A DNA stretch of 64,000 nucleotides from an uncultured Alphaproteobacteria bacterium (GCA_944391735.1 CALXUR010000002.1:66484-130483); one strand, 5' to 3'. Positions 1-9,539 are shown, counted from the stretch's first letter. The notes: generated by a model not told the origin, from the letters alone. Made by a program: numbers and translations.

Positions 1-642
1 CATCATAATGGGGGTGGGGTCGATGTATTTTTTTAAATATCCTAAAACACCTTGGTTACGAATACCGTAAATAGGCATAGCGCAAAAAACACACAATGAA
101 AATGCCAATGTTGTGGATAGAGAGGCCGTCGGTGCCCGAAACCAGGGAATAATGGTCAACAGGTTGCTCATCCCGATAAATAAAAAGAATGTTCCCATAA
201 TCGGCATGTAACGTGCCGGATTATCACCGCTGACTTCTTTGATTTGCGACCGAATTGTCATTACAACCATTTCCATGGCTGTTTGCAATGCCGGAACACG
301 CAACGTTGTTTTTAAACGTCGTGTCGCAAGCCAGGACAGAATAACCAAAACAGCCATCACAATCCATGAAAAGAAAACGGTTCCCCCGATTGTAATGCCG
401 AAAATATTCATAATGGGCAGTGTGTCTATGTTTTCCAAGGATAGTCCGTCCCCGCCTTCGTTTCCGTTCAGATTCAACGAACTCCACCACGTCGATATAA
501 TTAAAAAAATGGTAATGCCGCGCCCCAAAGCACTTTTCATCCAGTAACAGGCTCCGATACATAAAGCAACCGCCACCGCAACGGAAAGTAAAATGTCCCC
601 CGTAACCGACAATCCCCAAATAGTCATCACGGTTTCGGTCAT
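1..642 (-). CDS. atpB: ATP synthase subunit a (partial, C-terminus outside window)
   Basis: Membrane subunit a of the F0 sector, which forms the ion half-channels against the c-ring. Reading the minus strand from the ATG at 642 gives MTETVMTIWGLSVTGDILLS and then an uninterrupted frame of 214 codons to the window edge, with several hydrophobic helices. A stretch near residues 127-155 (VVMTIRSQIKEVSG, then NPARYMPIMGTFFLFIG) matches the usual subunit a segment before a membrane helix. The start overlaps the atpR stop as ATGA. The essential Arg helix and C-terminus lie beyond position 1. Identity is supported by sequence and by operon position after atpR. Confidence 0.9.
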   Translation of the reverse strand, partial: MTETVMTIWGLSVTGDILLSVAVAVALCIGACYWMKSALGRGITIFLIISTWWSSLNLNGNEGGDGLSLENIDTLPIMNIFGITIGGTVFFSWIVMAVLVILSWLATRRLKTTLRVPALQTAMEMVVMTIRSQIKEVSGDNPARYMPIMGTFFLFIGMSNLLTIIPWFRAPTASLSTTLAFSLCVFCAMPIYGIRNQGVLGYLKKYIDPTPIMM

Positions 643-1043
643 TTTTGATGTGTTCTCCTACCGTTTGAAGCTTTTCGTAACGTGCCGCTTTTCTTTTTGT
701 TCCGCCCAACCGGTTTCATCGCTGAAACCAATTCTTTTTGTTCAACCGTATGATAAGCTCCCATTTTGGTAAAGCGTAAAACAAATAATCTGGCCAGAAT
801 GACACCACAGAAAATCAGAATAAAACGTCCCGCATGTTCATGGGACAAGGCTAATGCTCCGAAAATCAATAAAAAGATACGCAATACGGCCGATATAAAC
901 AGAAAAAGTCCTTTGTGTTTGACTTTCGGTAACGTTTGAACCGTCATCCACAACAGATACATATAGATTAAGCCCAAAACAACACCGATACCTAACGCTG
1001 TGCCCAGTTCATGTAATGGCATATGAAAAATGTGATGATTCAT
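639..1043 (-). CDS. atpR: N-ATPase subunit AtpR
   Basis: Small membrane protein (134 aa) with about three hydrophobic helices (roughly residues 13-35, 44-63 and 70-90) and a basic C-terminal tail. AtpR is found only in operons for N-type F-ATPases, where it is thought to assist c-ring or subunit a assembly. The call rests on topology, length and position between the AtpQ-like gene and atpB, with ATGA overlaps on both sides that indicate translational coupling. An Arg lies inside the second helix (AVLRIFLLIFG) and another in the third (ARLFVLRF), consistent with the charged membrane residues described for AtpR. Confidence 0.8.
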   Translation of the reverse strand: MNHHIFHMPLHELGTALGIGVVLGLIYMYLLWMTVQTLPKVKHKGLFLFISAVLRIFLLIFGALALSHEHAGRFILIFCGVILARLFVLRFTKMGAYHTVEQKELVSAMKPVGRNKKKSGTLRKASNGRRTHQK

Positions 1044-1387
1044 TTCTTAACCCTTTTTCGCTCTTCTGTTAGTTGCTGACGATACCTTTTCTTGATGACT
1101 TGAACGGTTCCTTCTTTGTGAAGCCATCGGTTCGCGTTGATAATACCGACAATGAAACCGATGAAAATAAAGTTGAGTGTCCATGAAAAATGCGGGGCAG
1201 GGAAGACGCGATCCAAAAATTGACCAAGGCCGACACCTAACAAAACGGGAATCGACAACTGCCACCCGTAAACCCCCAACAGAGCCGCGTTGAAAAACAA
1301 TAACCGTGATCGCCTGTGCTCCATCGCTTTTGCTTTATTGATCAGGATTTCGGCCGTTTTTCGGTTTTCTTCATCAAATTCCGCCAT
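1040..1387 (-). CDS. atpQ: N-ATPase subunit AtpQ (AtpI/AtpZ-like)
   Basis: A 115-aa protein with a charged N-terminal helix followed by two membrane segments (about residues 29-57 and 68-88) and a basic tail, the layout of AtpI/AtpZ-type F0 assembly proteins. In N-ATPase operons this position is called AtpQ. I chose the ATG at 1387 (MAEFDEEN); an ATG four codons upstream at 1399 is also in frame, but neither has a clear ribosome-binding site. The start overlaps the end of atpC by 14 bp and the stop overlaps the atpR start. Confidence 0.78.
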   Translation of the reverse strand: MAEFDEENRKTAEILINKAKAMEHRRSRLLFFNAALLGVYGWQLSIPVLLGVGLGQFLDRVFPAPHFSWTLNFIFIGFIVGIINANRWLHKEGTVQVIKKRYRQQLTEERKRVKK

Positions 1388-1787
1388 CGCCGCCCCCATT
1401 GTTTTTATTTAAAGCCATCAATCCTTTTGTCAACCCGATTTCCAGCCGCGCCATTGTCAGATTGATTTCTTTTCTTTGTTGCTCCATTTCTTTAAAGTCA
1501 ACTTCGATTGTTTTTTGCAACTGTTTCAAGTCCGTGCCCGTAATGGCCAACTTTGTTGATACCGACACGTTTTCTCCTTTTTTGACCAAGACCCCTTGAT
1601 TACAGGCAATATACCCCTGTTTTCCGCTTGCTTTGTATGACAGAATACTTGGTTTTAATGCCGATACCATGTCCACGTGGCGTGGTAGCAACGTGTAAAA
1701 ACCGTCAATGGATTCAAAGTCCACCTGCGTTACGGGCGTTTCTAAAATAATGCCTGTCGGCGAATAGACTTTTAAATGCATGTCCAT
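1374..1787 (-). CDS. atpC: ATP synthase subunit epsilon
   Basis: A 137-aa rotor-stalk subunit that couples F1 to the c-ring and can inhibit hydrolysis. The N-terminal beta-sandwich is recognisable (MHLKVYSPTGIILETPVTQV, then LLPRHVDMVSALKPS, the usual 'LPgHaplls.L.pG' region). The C-terminal part is helical and ends in a Gly/Asn-rich tail instead of the long two-helix hairpin. It starts 3 bp after the atpD stop. A second ATG at 1781 is possible; 1787 has the better-spaced AAGG. Confidence 0.88.
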   Translation of the reverse strand: MDMHLKVYSPTGIILETPVTQVDFESIDGFYTLLPRHVDMVSALKPSILSYKASGKQGYIACNQGVLVKKGENVSVSTKLAITGTDLKQLQKTIEVDFKEMEQQRKEINLTMARLEIGLTKGLMALNKNNGGGDGGI

Positions 1788-1790
1788 GGG

Positions 1791-3182
<1,392 letters not shown>

Positions 3183-3198
3183 TCACAATCTCATCCTA

Positions 3199-3227
3199 TC
3201 TGTAATCGCATTTACAAGCGGGGTCAA
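3199..3227 (-). promoter_or_regulatory. Putative promoter of the atp operon
   Basis: On the minus strand TTGACC (3227-3222) and TACAGA (3204-3199) are separated by 17 bp in the 59-bp gap between the tyrS stop and the atpD start. This would let the ATPase operon be transcribed independently of tyrS, although read-through is equally possible because no terminator hairpin is visible in the gap. Confidence 0.45.
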
Positions 3228-3235
3228 GTCATTTT

Positions 3236-4453
3236 TTACGGTTTTAGGTTAAAGAATCCTCTCTTGCCGATTTTGATTTTAATCCCTTCCTCCAAAGGCG
3301 TTATCGTTAATCCGATATCCGTTACCTTTTCTCCGTTAATCGCAACAGCTCCGCTTTCGATTAAGCGTCGAATGGCTGATTTACTTTGTCCCGGCATAAC
3401 GGCAACTCCGAAATCAATCAGTCCGCAGGGCAGGGGCAACCCTAATTCCGCCGCGCTGACTTCTTGAAATTCTTTGGTCTCAAAACCGCGTTGTTGTACC
3501 TGTGTATAGAAAAAGTGTTCCGCTTTTTCTGCCGCCTCAACACTGTGATATTGCCGAACAATGTCAAAAGCGATTTTTTTCTTGATTTCCATCGGATTAA
3601 CCGTGTTATTTTTATAGTCTGCAATCGCGTTGGCCTTTTCTTCTTCCGTCCAATCCGTCACCAACTCTACCCACTCCGGAATCAAAGCATCCGGAATGGA
3701 CATGGCCTTGCCGAACATGTCGTTCGGAGTCTCTGTCAAACCGATATAGTTACCTTTTGATTTGCTCATCTTCATTTGTCCGTCAAGCCCGACCAACAAA
3801 GGCATGCCGATAACAACTTGCCCGGGCTGTCCGAAACTTTCTTGAAGCGTTTTTCCGACAAGACAGTTAAATAGTTGATCCCGTCCTCCGAATTCAATAT
3901 CGGCTTTCATGGCAACGGAATCATATCCTTGAACCAAAGGATAAATTAATTCGTGCATGGAAATGGGGATGTTTTCTTTAAAACGTTTTGCGAAATCATC
4001 CCGTTGTAACATTTGTGCCAGAGTCGCTTTTCCCAGTAATTTAATGACATCGGCGAAACCCATTTTATTCATCCATTCGCCGTTAAAACGAATTTTAACA
4101 TTTTTGGATGTGTCAATGACTTTATCCATTTGGTCAATATAAGTCTTGGCATTAACCGTAATTTCTTCCGGTGTTAAAGGCGGTCGCGTGGTGTTTCGTC
4201 CCGTCGGATCGCCGATGGCTGCCGTAAAATCTCCGACCAACAAATGAATTTCATGTCCGGCTTGTTGGAATTGACGCAGTTTTTTTAAGGCGACCGCGTG
4301 CCCCAAATGAAGGTCGGGAGCCGTCGGATCCATACCGAATTTAATAATCAAAGGGCGTTTTTCTTTTTCGGCGATTGCCAACTTTTCTTTTAATCCGTTT
4401 TCCGGAATAATAGATTCAATGCCGCGCGCCAAGTCTTCATAAGTAATTGTCAT
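3236..4453 (-). CDS. tyrS: Tyrosyl-tRNA synthetase
   Basis: Class I aminoacyl-tRNA synthetase (405 aa) that charges tRNA-Tyr. The HIGH-type motif HLGH is at residues 49-52 and KMSKS at 228-232 (KMSKSKGN). An S4-type RNA-binding domain follows at the C-terminus (SAIRRLIESGAVAINGEKVT). The KMSKS form and overall layout resemble the TyrZ-like branch more than E. coli TyrS (inference). A GAGAG ribosome-binding site sits before the ATG. The gene lies upstream of the N-ATPase operon on the same strand. Confidence 0.95.
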   Translation of the reverse strand: MTITYEDLARGIESIIPENGLKEKLAIAEKEKRPLIIKFGMDPTAPDLHLGHAVALKKLRQFQQAGHEIHLLVGDFTAAIGDPTGRNTTRPPLTPEEITVNAKTYIDQMDKVIDTSKNVKIRFNGEWMNKMGFADVIKLLGKATLAQMLQRDDFAKRFKENIPISMHELIYPLVQGYDSVAMKADIEFGGRDQLFNCLVGKTLQESFGQPGQVVIGMPLLVGLDGQMKMSKSKGNYIGLTETPNDMFGKAMSIPDALIPEWVELVTDWTEEEKANAIADYKNNTVNPMEIKKKIAFDIVRQYHSVEAAEKAEHFFYTQVQQRGFETKEFQEVSAAELGLPLPCGLIDFGVAVMPGQSKSAIRRLIESGAVAINGEKVTDIGLTITPLEEGIKIKIGKRGFFNLKP

Positions 4454-4480
4454 AATTTATCTCTCGTCAGTTAGTGAATA

Positions 4481-4618
4481 ATGTTTAACCCTATCATACT
4501 TAAAAATCCTTTTCAAGCCTTTTTAAATAAAATTGGCGTTTTGGTTTCCGGAACGGATGATCAAAGTGTTGTGCGTTGGGACGGTGATACGGACGTCACC
4601 GTTTATCATAACAGGTAA
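4481..4618 (+). CDS. Possible small ORF, 45 aa
   Basis: An ATG-initiated frame in the tyrS-accB gap encodes a 45-residue peptide (starting MFNPIILKNPFQ, ending TVYHNR). The second half (SGTDDQSVVRWDGDTDVTVY) has a protein-like composition, but no ribosome-binding site is clear and I recognise no family. It overlaps the likely tyrS 5' leader on the other strand. It may be a chance ORF or the tail of a decayed gene. Confidence 0.2.
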   Translation: MFNPIILKNPFQAFLNKIGVLVSGTDDQSVVRWDGDTDVTVYHNR

Positions 4619-4647
4619 TGCGTCATAAAAGTTTCTTTTTTTTACAC

Positions 4648-4676
4648 TTGCATTTTACGTGTAATTGGGGTAAAAC
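4648..4676 (+). promoter_or_regulatory. Putative promoter of accB-accC
   Basis: TTGCAT (4648-4653) and TAAAAC (4671-4676) are separated by exactly 17 bp, 34 bp upstream of the accB ATG. Confidence 0.5.
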
Positions 4677-4709
4677 AATTCACAGTTTTATATTTTGAAG
4701 AGGTTGATT

Positions 4710-5153
4710 ATGGAAAACGAACAAAAACAAGCAATTAAAGAGCTGGCTTCTTTGCTGCACGATAATAATTTGTCTGAAATTGAATACGAAGCGAACGGTG
4801 TTTACCTGCGTGTTGTTGGCCCGAAAGCGGCGCATGAGGTTGTGGTGCCGACTCCGGCTCCTGTTCCGGCTCCGGCGGTTGCAGCTCCTGCTCCGGCACC
4901 TGTTGAGGTCAAGAAAGCCGAAAATTATATTGTTTCACCGATGGTTGGTGTTGTTTATTTGTCCAAAGATCCGAATTCTCCCGCTTTTGTGAAAGTCGGC
5001 GATAAGGTTTCGGTCGGTCAAACCGTTTGTTTGGTTGAAGCGATGAAAACCTTTAATCCGATTAAGTCTACAAAATCCGGAACGATTACAGAGGTTTTGG
5101 TCGAATCCGGCAGTCCGGTCGAATATAATCAACCATTGTTTAATGTGGGTTGA
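4710..5153 (+). CDS. accB: Biotin carboxyl carrier protein of acetyl-CoA carboxylase
   Basis: Carrier subunit (147 aa) of acetyl-CoA carboxylase, first committed step of fatty acid synthesis. An N-terminal helical region is followed by a Pro/Ala linker (residues 47-66, rich in PAP repeats) and a C-terminal biotinyl domain with the biotinylation motif VEAMKTFN (Lys113). The usual motif is EAMKMMN or EAMKLMN; the Thr-Phe variant is mild. The ATG at 4710 follows GAAGAGG at proper spacing; an upstream in-frame codon at 4695 lacks one. accC follows after 2 bp. Confidence 0.95.
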   Translation: MENEQKQAIKELASLLHDNNLSEIEYEANGVYLRVVGPKAAHEVVVPTPAPVPAPAVAAPAPAPVEVKKAENYIVSPMVGVVYLSKDPNSPAFVKVGDKVSVGQTVCLVEAMKTFNPIKSTKSGTITEVLVESGSPVEYNQPLFNVG

Positions 5154-5155
5154 TC

Positions 5156-6511
5156 ATGTTTGAAAAAGTTTTAATTGCCAACCGCGGCGAAATCGCCCTT
5201 CGTATTCATCGCGCGTGTCGGGAAATGGGTATTAAAACCGTAGCCGTTCATTCAACGGTTGACGCTAACGCCATGCATGTTAAATTGGCAGATGAAGCCG
5301 TTTGTATCGGACCCGCGCCGGCAAAAGATTCATATTTGAATAAAGCGGCCATTATTTCTGCCGCCATTATGACCGGTGCCGATGCGATTCATCCGGGATA
5401 TGGTTTTTTGTCTGAAAATGCCGAGTTTGCGGAAATGGTGGAGGCGCACGGTATTACGTTTATCGGGCCGAGTCCGAAAATGATCCGTATGATGGGGGAC
5501 AAGGTCACTGCTAAAAAAGCGGCCATCGAATCCGGTTTACCGGTTATTCCGGGATCCGAAGGCGAGGTGAAAACCGTTGAGGATGCCTTGATGTGGGGTG
5601 AAAAAATCGGCTATCCCGTTATTGTCAAGGCGGCGGCCGGCGGTGGCGGAAAAGGCATGAAAGTTGCCCATAATCCTTCGGAAATGGCCGATGCGTTTAC
5701 ACTGGCAAAAAACGAAGCAAAAAGCTCTTTTGCCAACGATGTTGTTTATATTGAAAAGTATTTACAGACACCGCGCCATATCGAAATTCAAATTTTAGGC
5801 GACAATTATGGAAACGTGGTTCATTTGGGGGAACGTGATTGTTCGCTTCAACGAAACCACCAAAAGGTTTTGGAGGAATCTCCGTCCCCGGCTTTAAATC
5901 CCGAACAACGCCGCCAAATTGGTGAAATTGCGGCTAACGCAATGAAAAAATTGGGATATTCGAATGTGGGAACCATCGAATTTTTGTATGAAAACGGTCA
6001 ATTTTATTTCTTGGAAATGAATACTCGTGTTCAGGTGGAACATCCGATTACCGAGGCGGTAACGGGTGTTGATATCGTGCGGGATCAAATTCGGGTGTCG
6101 AGCGGTGCTGTTTTGGGGTATAAACAAGAGGATATCCATTTTAACGGATACGCGATTGAATGCCGTATTAATGCCGAAGATCCCGAAACTTTTATCCCTT
6201 GGCCGGGTAAGATCGGACAGTGGCATGTGCCGGGCGGTTTGGATGTTCGTGTGGATTCAGGTATGTATGCCGGGTATACGGTTCCTCCGAATTATGACAG
6301 TATGGTCGCAAAATTGATTGTCCATGGTCGGACGCGGAACGGGGTGTTGATGCGTCTGCGTCGTGCGTTGGAGGAGTTTGTTATTGAAGGGATTCGGACA
6401 ACAATTCCATTGCATCAGAAAATTATTGCCGATCCTGACTTTATTGACGGACAATATAATATTCATTGGTTGGAAAACTTTTTGGCTCAAAATAAAAAAG
6501 AATCCGAATAG
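5156..6511 (+). CDS. accC: Biotin carboxylase subunit of acetyl-CoA carboxylase
   Basis: ATP-dependent carboxylation of the biotin on AccB (451 aa, normal length). Visible are the biotin-carboxylase N-domain (MFEKVLIANRGEIALR), the ATP-grasp glycine-rich loop AAAGGGGKGMKV, the catalytic segment EMNTRVQVEHPITE and the C-terminal domain. The start ATG at 5156 lies 2 bp after the accB stop. The downstream hydrogenase gene begins 22 bp after the stop, so these genes may share a transcript. Confidence 0.97.
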   Translation: MFEKVLIANRGEIALRIHRACREMGIKTVAVHSTVDANAMHVKLADEAVCIGPAPAKDSYLNKAAIISAAIMTGADAIHPGYGFLSENAEFAEMVEAHGITFIGPSPKMIRMMGDKVTAKKAAIESGLPVIPGSEGEVKTVEDALMWGEKIGYPVIVKAAAGGGGKGMKVAHNPSEMADAFTLAKNEAKSSFANDVVYIEKYLQTPRHIEIQILGDNYGNVVHLGERDCSLQRNHQKVLEESPSPALNPEQRRQIGEIAANAMKKLGYSNVGTIEFLYENGQFYFLEMNTRVQVEHPITEAVTGVDIVRDQIRVSSGAVLGYKQEDIHFNGYAIECRINAEDPETFIPWPGKIGQWHVPGGLDVRVDSGMYAGYTVPPNYDSMVAKLIVHGRTRNGVLMRLRRALEEFVIEGIRTTIPLHQKIIADPDFIDGQYNIHWLENFLAQNKKESE

Positions 6512-6533
6512 TGGAAGAGGAGTATTTCCCCCG

Positions 6534-7958
6534 ATGTCTCGTTTGGATTATACCGTTTATTTAGAGCAAAAAACATTGGTTGCTGTGGCTCGGGCTTTTT
6601 TTTCGGATAACTTCGCCGATACTGTTTCAAAAATTCCGGAAGAAATTATTTCAGAACCTTTGCCGGAGACTTCTTTGTCTCTGGATGAAACAAGGCGTTT
6701 GATTGTTCCGCGTATCCTGGCGGCTTTAGGTGTTCATGTCAACAGCGGTTTATCTTTACGGGCTGCTGCGGAACAGGCTCTTTCCCGCTCACGGTTGGAG
6801 GAACCCGTCCTTATGGTGGCTTCTGATTTATGTCATCATTGTCCTGATAAGCAATATGTGGTAACCGGTGTGTGTCAGGGGTGTTTGGCGCGTCCGTGCA
6901 CGTCGTGCCCTTTTGGTGCTATAGAGTTTGTTGACGGTAAATCTCACATTAATCGGGATAAATGTAAAAAGTGCGGTATTTGTGTTAAGTCCTGTCCCTA
7001 TCACGCCATTGTTCAGACGGAGCCTCCCTGTGTGGCTACTTGTCCTGTGGATGCGATTGCTAAGGATGAATCCGGTGCGGCGTGTATTGATCCGGATAGA
7101 TGTATTGCTTGCGGTCAATGTAGTAAAGCTTGTCCTTTTGGCGTCATTCAAACACGCAGTCAGATGATTGACGTTCTGAAAGCCATTCAATCCGGACAAC
7201 GGGTGGTGGCCATGTTGGCTCCGGCTATTCTGGGACAGTATGGTGTATCGGTGGGACAACTATTTTCTGCTGTTAAAGAGGCGGGTTTTTCCGAAGTGAT
7301 TGAGGTTGCCACGGGTGCCGATATTACAGCACGTAATGAGGCTGGAGAATTGGCCGAACGGTTGGCGAGAGGCGATTCTTTTATGACGACTTCTTGTTGT
7401 TCGGCCTATTTCGATGCGGTTAGGAAACATATTCCGGATTTAGCACGATTTGTTTCCGATACAAAAACACCAATGCATTACACGGCAGAAATTGTAAAGC
7501 AACGCGACGCTTCTGCCGTTACGGTTTTTATCGGACCTTGTATGGCCAAACGGGAAGAGGGGATTCAGGATGATTTCGTGGATTTTGTTTTAAACGGCAA
7601 AGAATTAACCGCCCTTTTCGCGGCTAAAAATATTACGCCGGCAGATTGTCCGGAACTGGATACGCCTCATCCTTCTAAACAGGGTAGGGGATTTGCCTTG
7701 ACCGGCGGTGTCGCAGGGGCGGTTCAATCCCTTCATGCCTGTGATGTGTGTTCGGTGTGTATTGACGGTCTGACGAAAGAAACGATGAAACAGTTGCACC
7801 AATATGCCAAAACAGGAAAAGCGGCCGGTTCTTTGGTGGAGGTTATGGCCTGTTGCGGTGGGTGTGTCGCCGGTTCCGGTGTGGCCGCACCCATTAAACA
7901 AGCAACTAAAGAAATCCAAAAATTGGCTGCCGATAGCCCCGATTTAAACGATATGTAA
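6534..7958 (+). CDS. [FeFe]-hydrogenase, monomeric group B-like
   Basis: Predicted cytoplasmic iron-only hydrogenase (474 aa), making or consuming H2 with ferredoxin-type electron carriers. The N-terminal half holds cysteine motifs for several [4Fe-4S] clusters (residues about 100-200: CxxCxxC near 117-125, CKKCGICVKSCP, CIACGQCSKACP). H-cluster motifs follow: TSCCSA (286-291), GPCMAK (334-339) and MACCGGC (438-444), supplying all four cluster cysteines. The Pro normally after TSCC is Ser and the third motif has Cys in place of Pro. The ATG at 6534 follows GAAGAGGAG. It sits 22 bp after accC. Maturation genes hydEFG are not in the window. An [FeFe]-hydrogenase is unusual in Alphaproteobacteria. 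Confidence 0.9.
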   Translation: MSRLDYTVYLEQKTLVAVARAFFSDNFADTVSKIPEEIISEPLPETSLSLDETRRLIVPRILAALGVHVNSGLSLRAAAEQALSRSRLEEPVLMVASDLCHHCPDKQYVVTGVCQGCLARPCTSCPFGAIEFVDGKSHINRDKCKKCGICVKSCPYHAIVQTEPPCVATCPVDAIAKDESGAACIDPDRCIACGQCSKACPFGVIQTRSQMIDVLKAIQSGQRVVAMLAPAILGQYGVSVGQLFSAVKEAGFSEVIEVATGADITARNEAGELAERLARGDSFMTTSCCSAYFDAVRKHIPDLARFVSDTKTPMHYTAEIVKQRDASAVTVFIGPCMAKREEGIQDDFVDFVLNGKELTALFAAKNITPADCPELDTPHPSKQGRGFALTGGVAGAVQSLHACDVCSVCIDGLTKETMKQLHQYAKTGKAAGSLVEVMACCGGCVAGSGVAAPIKQATKEIQKLAADSPDLNDM

Positions 7959-7983
7959 TGTATCTTTTTTGGTGATTAAGGGA

Positions 7984-8085
7984 TTGATTTTTTTACTTTT
8001 TATTGTATAAGTAAACCTAAATATTACAACGCGTTTTCTTTTGATGAAGATATAAATCCAGTTGAAAGAAAACGTGTTTTTTTAT
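7984..8085 (+). promoter_or_regulatory. Promoter followed by terminator-like hairpin (possible attenuator or small RNA)
   Basis: TTGATT (7984-7989) and TATAAG (8006-8011) are 16 bp apart. About 15 bp further a 14-bp inverted repeat (8028-8041 with 8065-8078, one G-T pair) ends in a T run. The layout predicts a transcript of roughly 65 nt terminated before the membrane-protein gene at 8106. It could be an attenuator, a small RNA, or a terminator for the hydrogenase operon combined with a promoter. Confidence 0.4.
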
Positions 8086-8105
8086 GTTTAAAATGAGGTG
8101 TCAGA

Positions 8106-8537
8106 ATGAAAAAAGAATTGTGCTTTACTTTGACAATGGCTGGTCTAATGTGCTTTGCTATGTGTAGTTTTAACTATATATGGATAAATGGATTGAATAT
8201 CGAATTGTTAACTATACTCCTGTATCATTGGACAATAGAATTTTTGATTGCTTTTTGCTTGGTATTTTTTATTGTGCGTCATGTTATGCGTCAGGTTTCT
8301 CATTTTTTTGCATTCATTCAAAATAACAAGCTGACGTTTTACATAGTTATGCCTGTCTGTAATGTTTTAATTATGGCCCCGATTATGAGTTTACTTGTTT
8401 TGGTTTTAATTCAAGGTCAATTTTACAATTTAAAAAGTATTTATCCCTATGCGCTTATACGTAACATTTGTGCAGCATTAGTATTCCAGATTTTTATTGT
8501 GGGACCTTTTGTTCGGCGCATATTTCAAACTAGGTAA
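8106..8537 (+). CDS. DUF2798-like four-helix membrane protein
   Basis: A 143-aa inner-membrane protein with four hydrophobic segments (roughly residues 8-28, 37-58, 78-102 and 115-134). Each half ends in a basic motif after a long helix (FIVRHVMRQV and FIVGPFVRRIF), which looks like two DUF2798 units in tandem. The family has no established function. GAGGTG precedes the ATG. The gene is more AT-rich than accC and the hydrogenase gene. Confidence 0.55.
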   Translation: MKKELCFTLTMAGLMCFAMCSFNYIWINGLNIELLTILLYHWTIEFLIAFCLVFFIVRHVMRQVSHFFAFIQNNKLTFYIVMPVCNVLIMAPIMSLLVLVLIQGQFYNLKSIYPYALIRNICAALVFQIFIVGPFVRRIFQTR

Positions 8538-8840
8538 TATGTTTTAACTATTTGATGTTTATAATATTTTAATTTTTTAAGTTTGTTTTTTATATTTTTT
8601 ACTTTATTTTAAAATCGGACCGGATAAGCATTAAAATAAAAAATCCGCAATAAATGCGGAAATCTTAAAAATGGTGCGACCTGTTGTGCAGTTATCGGAC
8701 TAATGAATATGATGATTTTAAAGAATTATCAAGACAGATTGAGGTACTTAATGACATTGATGTCAGTTAAATTGCTTATTTATTGATTTTTATAAATATA
8801 TGCCCTAAATTGCAAATGGTATTGTATAGTGGAGGTTAGG
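8538..8840. other. Gene-poor gap with scar-like sequence
   Basis: No intact gene. A hairpin CCGCA-ATAAA-TGCGG is at about 8644-8658, followed by TAAAAATGGTGC (8666-8677), the same 12 bp found at the 3' side of tRNA-Thr (9459-9470). AAAATCGGAC near 8611 recurs at 9396. A short frame without a start near 8690-8770 reads like a gene tail (NEYDDFKELSRQIEVLNDI). The stretch looks like a decayed duplication of the tRNA-Thr 3' flank. Confidence 0.35.
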
Positions 8841-9314
8841 ATGAACGATTGTTCAACAATATATTTAATTTGCGGCTTTCTTGGGGCTGGAAAAACAACT
8901 TATTCCAAGAAATTGGCTGAGACCACGGGAGCGATTCATCTCAACCCCGATGATGTTTGTATGCAAAAATACAGTCCTGAGGAATATGAAAGTAATTGGG
9001 AAGACTGCTTTGCCCAGACACTTGATTTTTTGTGGCAAGAAATTTCAACCTATATCAAACAAAATAAAGATGTTATCTTTGATGTGGGATTTTGGAGCAA
9101 ATCATCAAGAGATGAGGCTGTTAACAAAGTAAAACAAATGGGCGGAGAACCGATAATTCATTACATTTACGCACCGGATAGCATCTTAAAACAACGGATT
9201 GCAACAAGAAAAGGAATAATCGCAGAACAAAATCTCGTAAATTTTGATATTATAAAAAAATCATTTGAAGAGCCCTCTGAAAATGAGGATTTTGTAACTG
9301 TTAAAAACTATTGA
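8841..9314 (+). CDS. P-loop kinase-like ATPase
   Basis: A 157-aa protein with a Walker A motif GFLGAGKTT (residues 12-20) and a kinase-like layout: LNPDDV after the first helix, then DVIFDVGFWSKSSRDE, resembling small AAA_33 or zeta-toxin-like kinases that phosphorylate small molecules. The ATG at 8841 has GGAGG upstream; the in-frame GTG at 8829 lies before that site. It is AT-rich and lies between copies of the tRNA-Thr flank, so it may be acquired. Substrate unknown. Confidence 0.6.
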   Translation: MNDCSTIYLICGFLGAGKTTYSKKLAETTGAIHLNPDDVCMQKYSPEEYESNWEDCFAQTLDFLWQEISTYIKQNKDVIFDVGFWSKSSRDEAVNKVKQMGGEPIIHYIYAPDSILKQRIATRKGIIAEQNLVNFDIIKKSFEEPSENEDFVTVKNY

Positions 9315-9431
9315 TTGTTATAAAATGCTTGATTTTCTTAGCTTTCGCATAAAAAGTCCAATAAGTTGTTTAAAATCTGTCTTTTTTAAATGGTAAAAAT
9401 CGGACTGGCTGAAAGCCTTGGTTTTCACAAC

Positions 9432-9453
9432 AAAAAAGCACCTCGAAAGGTGC
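9432..9453 (-). terminator. Terminator of tRNA-Thr
   Basis: GCACCT-CGAA-AGGTGC stem-loop (9438-9453) with a T run on the minus strand, just downstream of the tRNA. Confidence 0.75.
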
Positions 9454-9464
9454 ATTTCTAAAAA

Positions 9465-9539
9465 TGGTGCCGCTGGTGAGAATCGGACTCACGACCCCAC
9501 CCTTACCAAGGGTGTGCTCTACCACTGAGCCACAGCGGC
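9465..9539 (-). tRNA. tRNA-Thr(GGT)
   Basis: Complete cloverleaf on the minus strand: acceptor GCCGCTG/CAGCGGC, D-arm with GTGGTAGAGC, anticodon stem CACCC/GGGTG with loop TTGGTAA (anticodon GGT), T-arm GTGAG/CTCAC and an encoded CCA end. Confidence 0.95.

Noticed and set aside
224..709. Minus-strand ORF of 161 aa over the atpB region
   Set aside because: Wrong frame: the adjacent frame from 642 encodes subunit a with membrane helices and an ATGA overlap; this one has a shuffled composition.
6363..6533. Upstream extension of the hydrogenase ORF into accC
   Set aside because: The extension lies fully within accC in another frame, and the ATG at 6534 has an excellent ribosome-binding site.
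8670..8710. A tRNA gene next to TAAAAATGGTGC
   Set aside because: Only the CCA-side flank resembles a tRNA; no acceptor, anticodon or T-arm can be folded.
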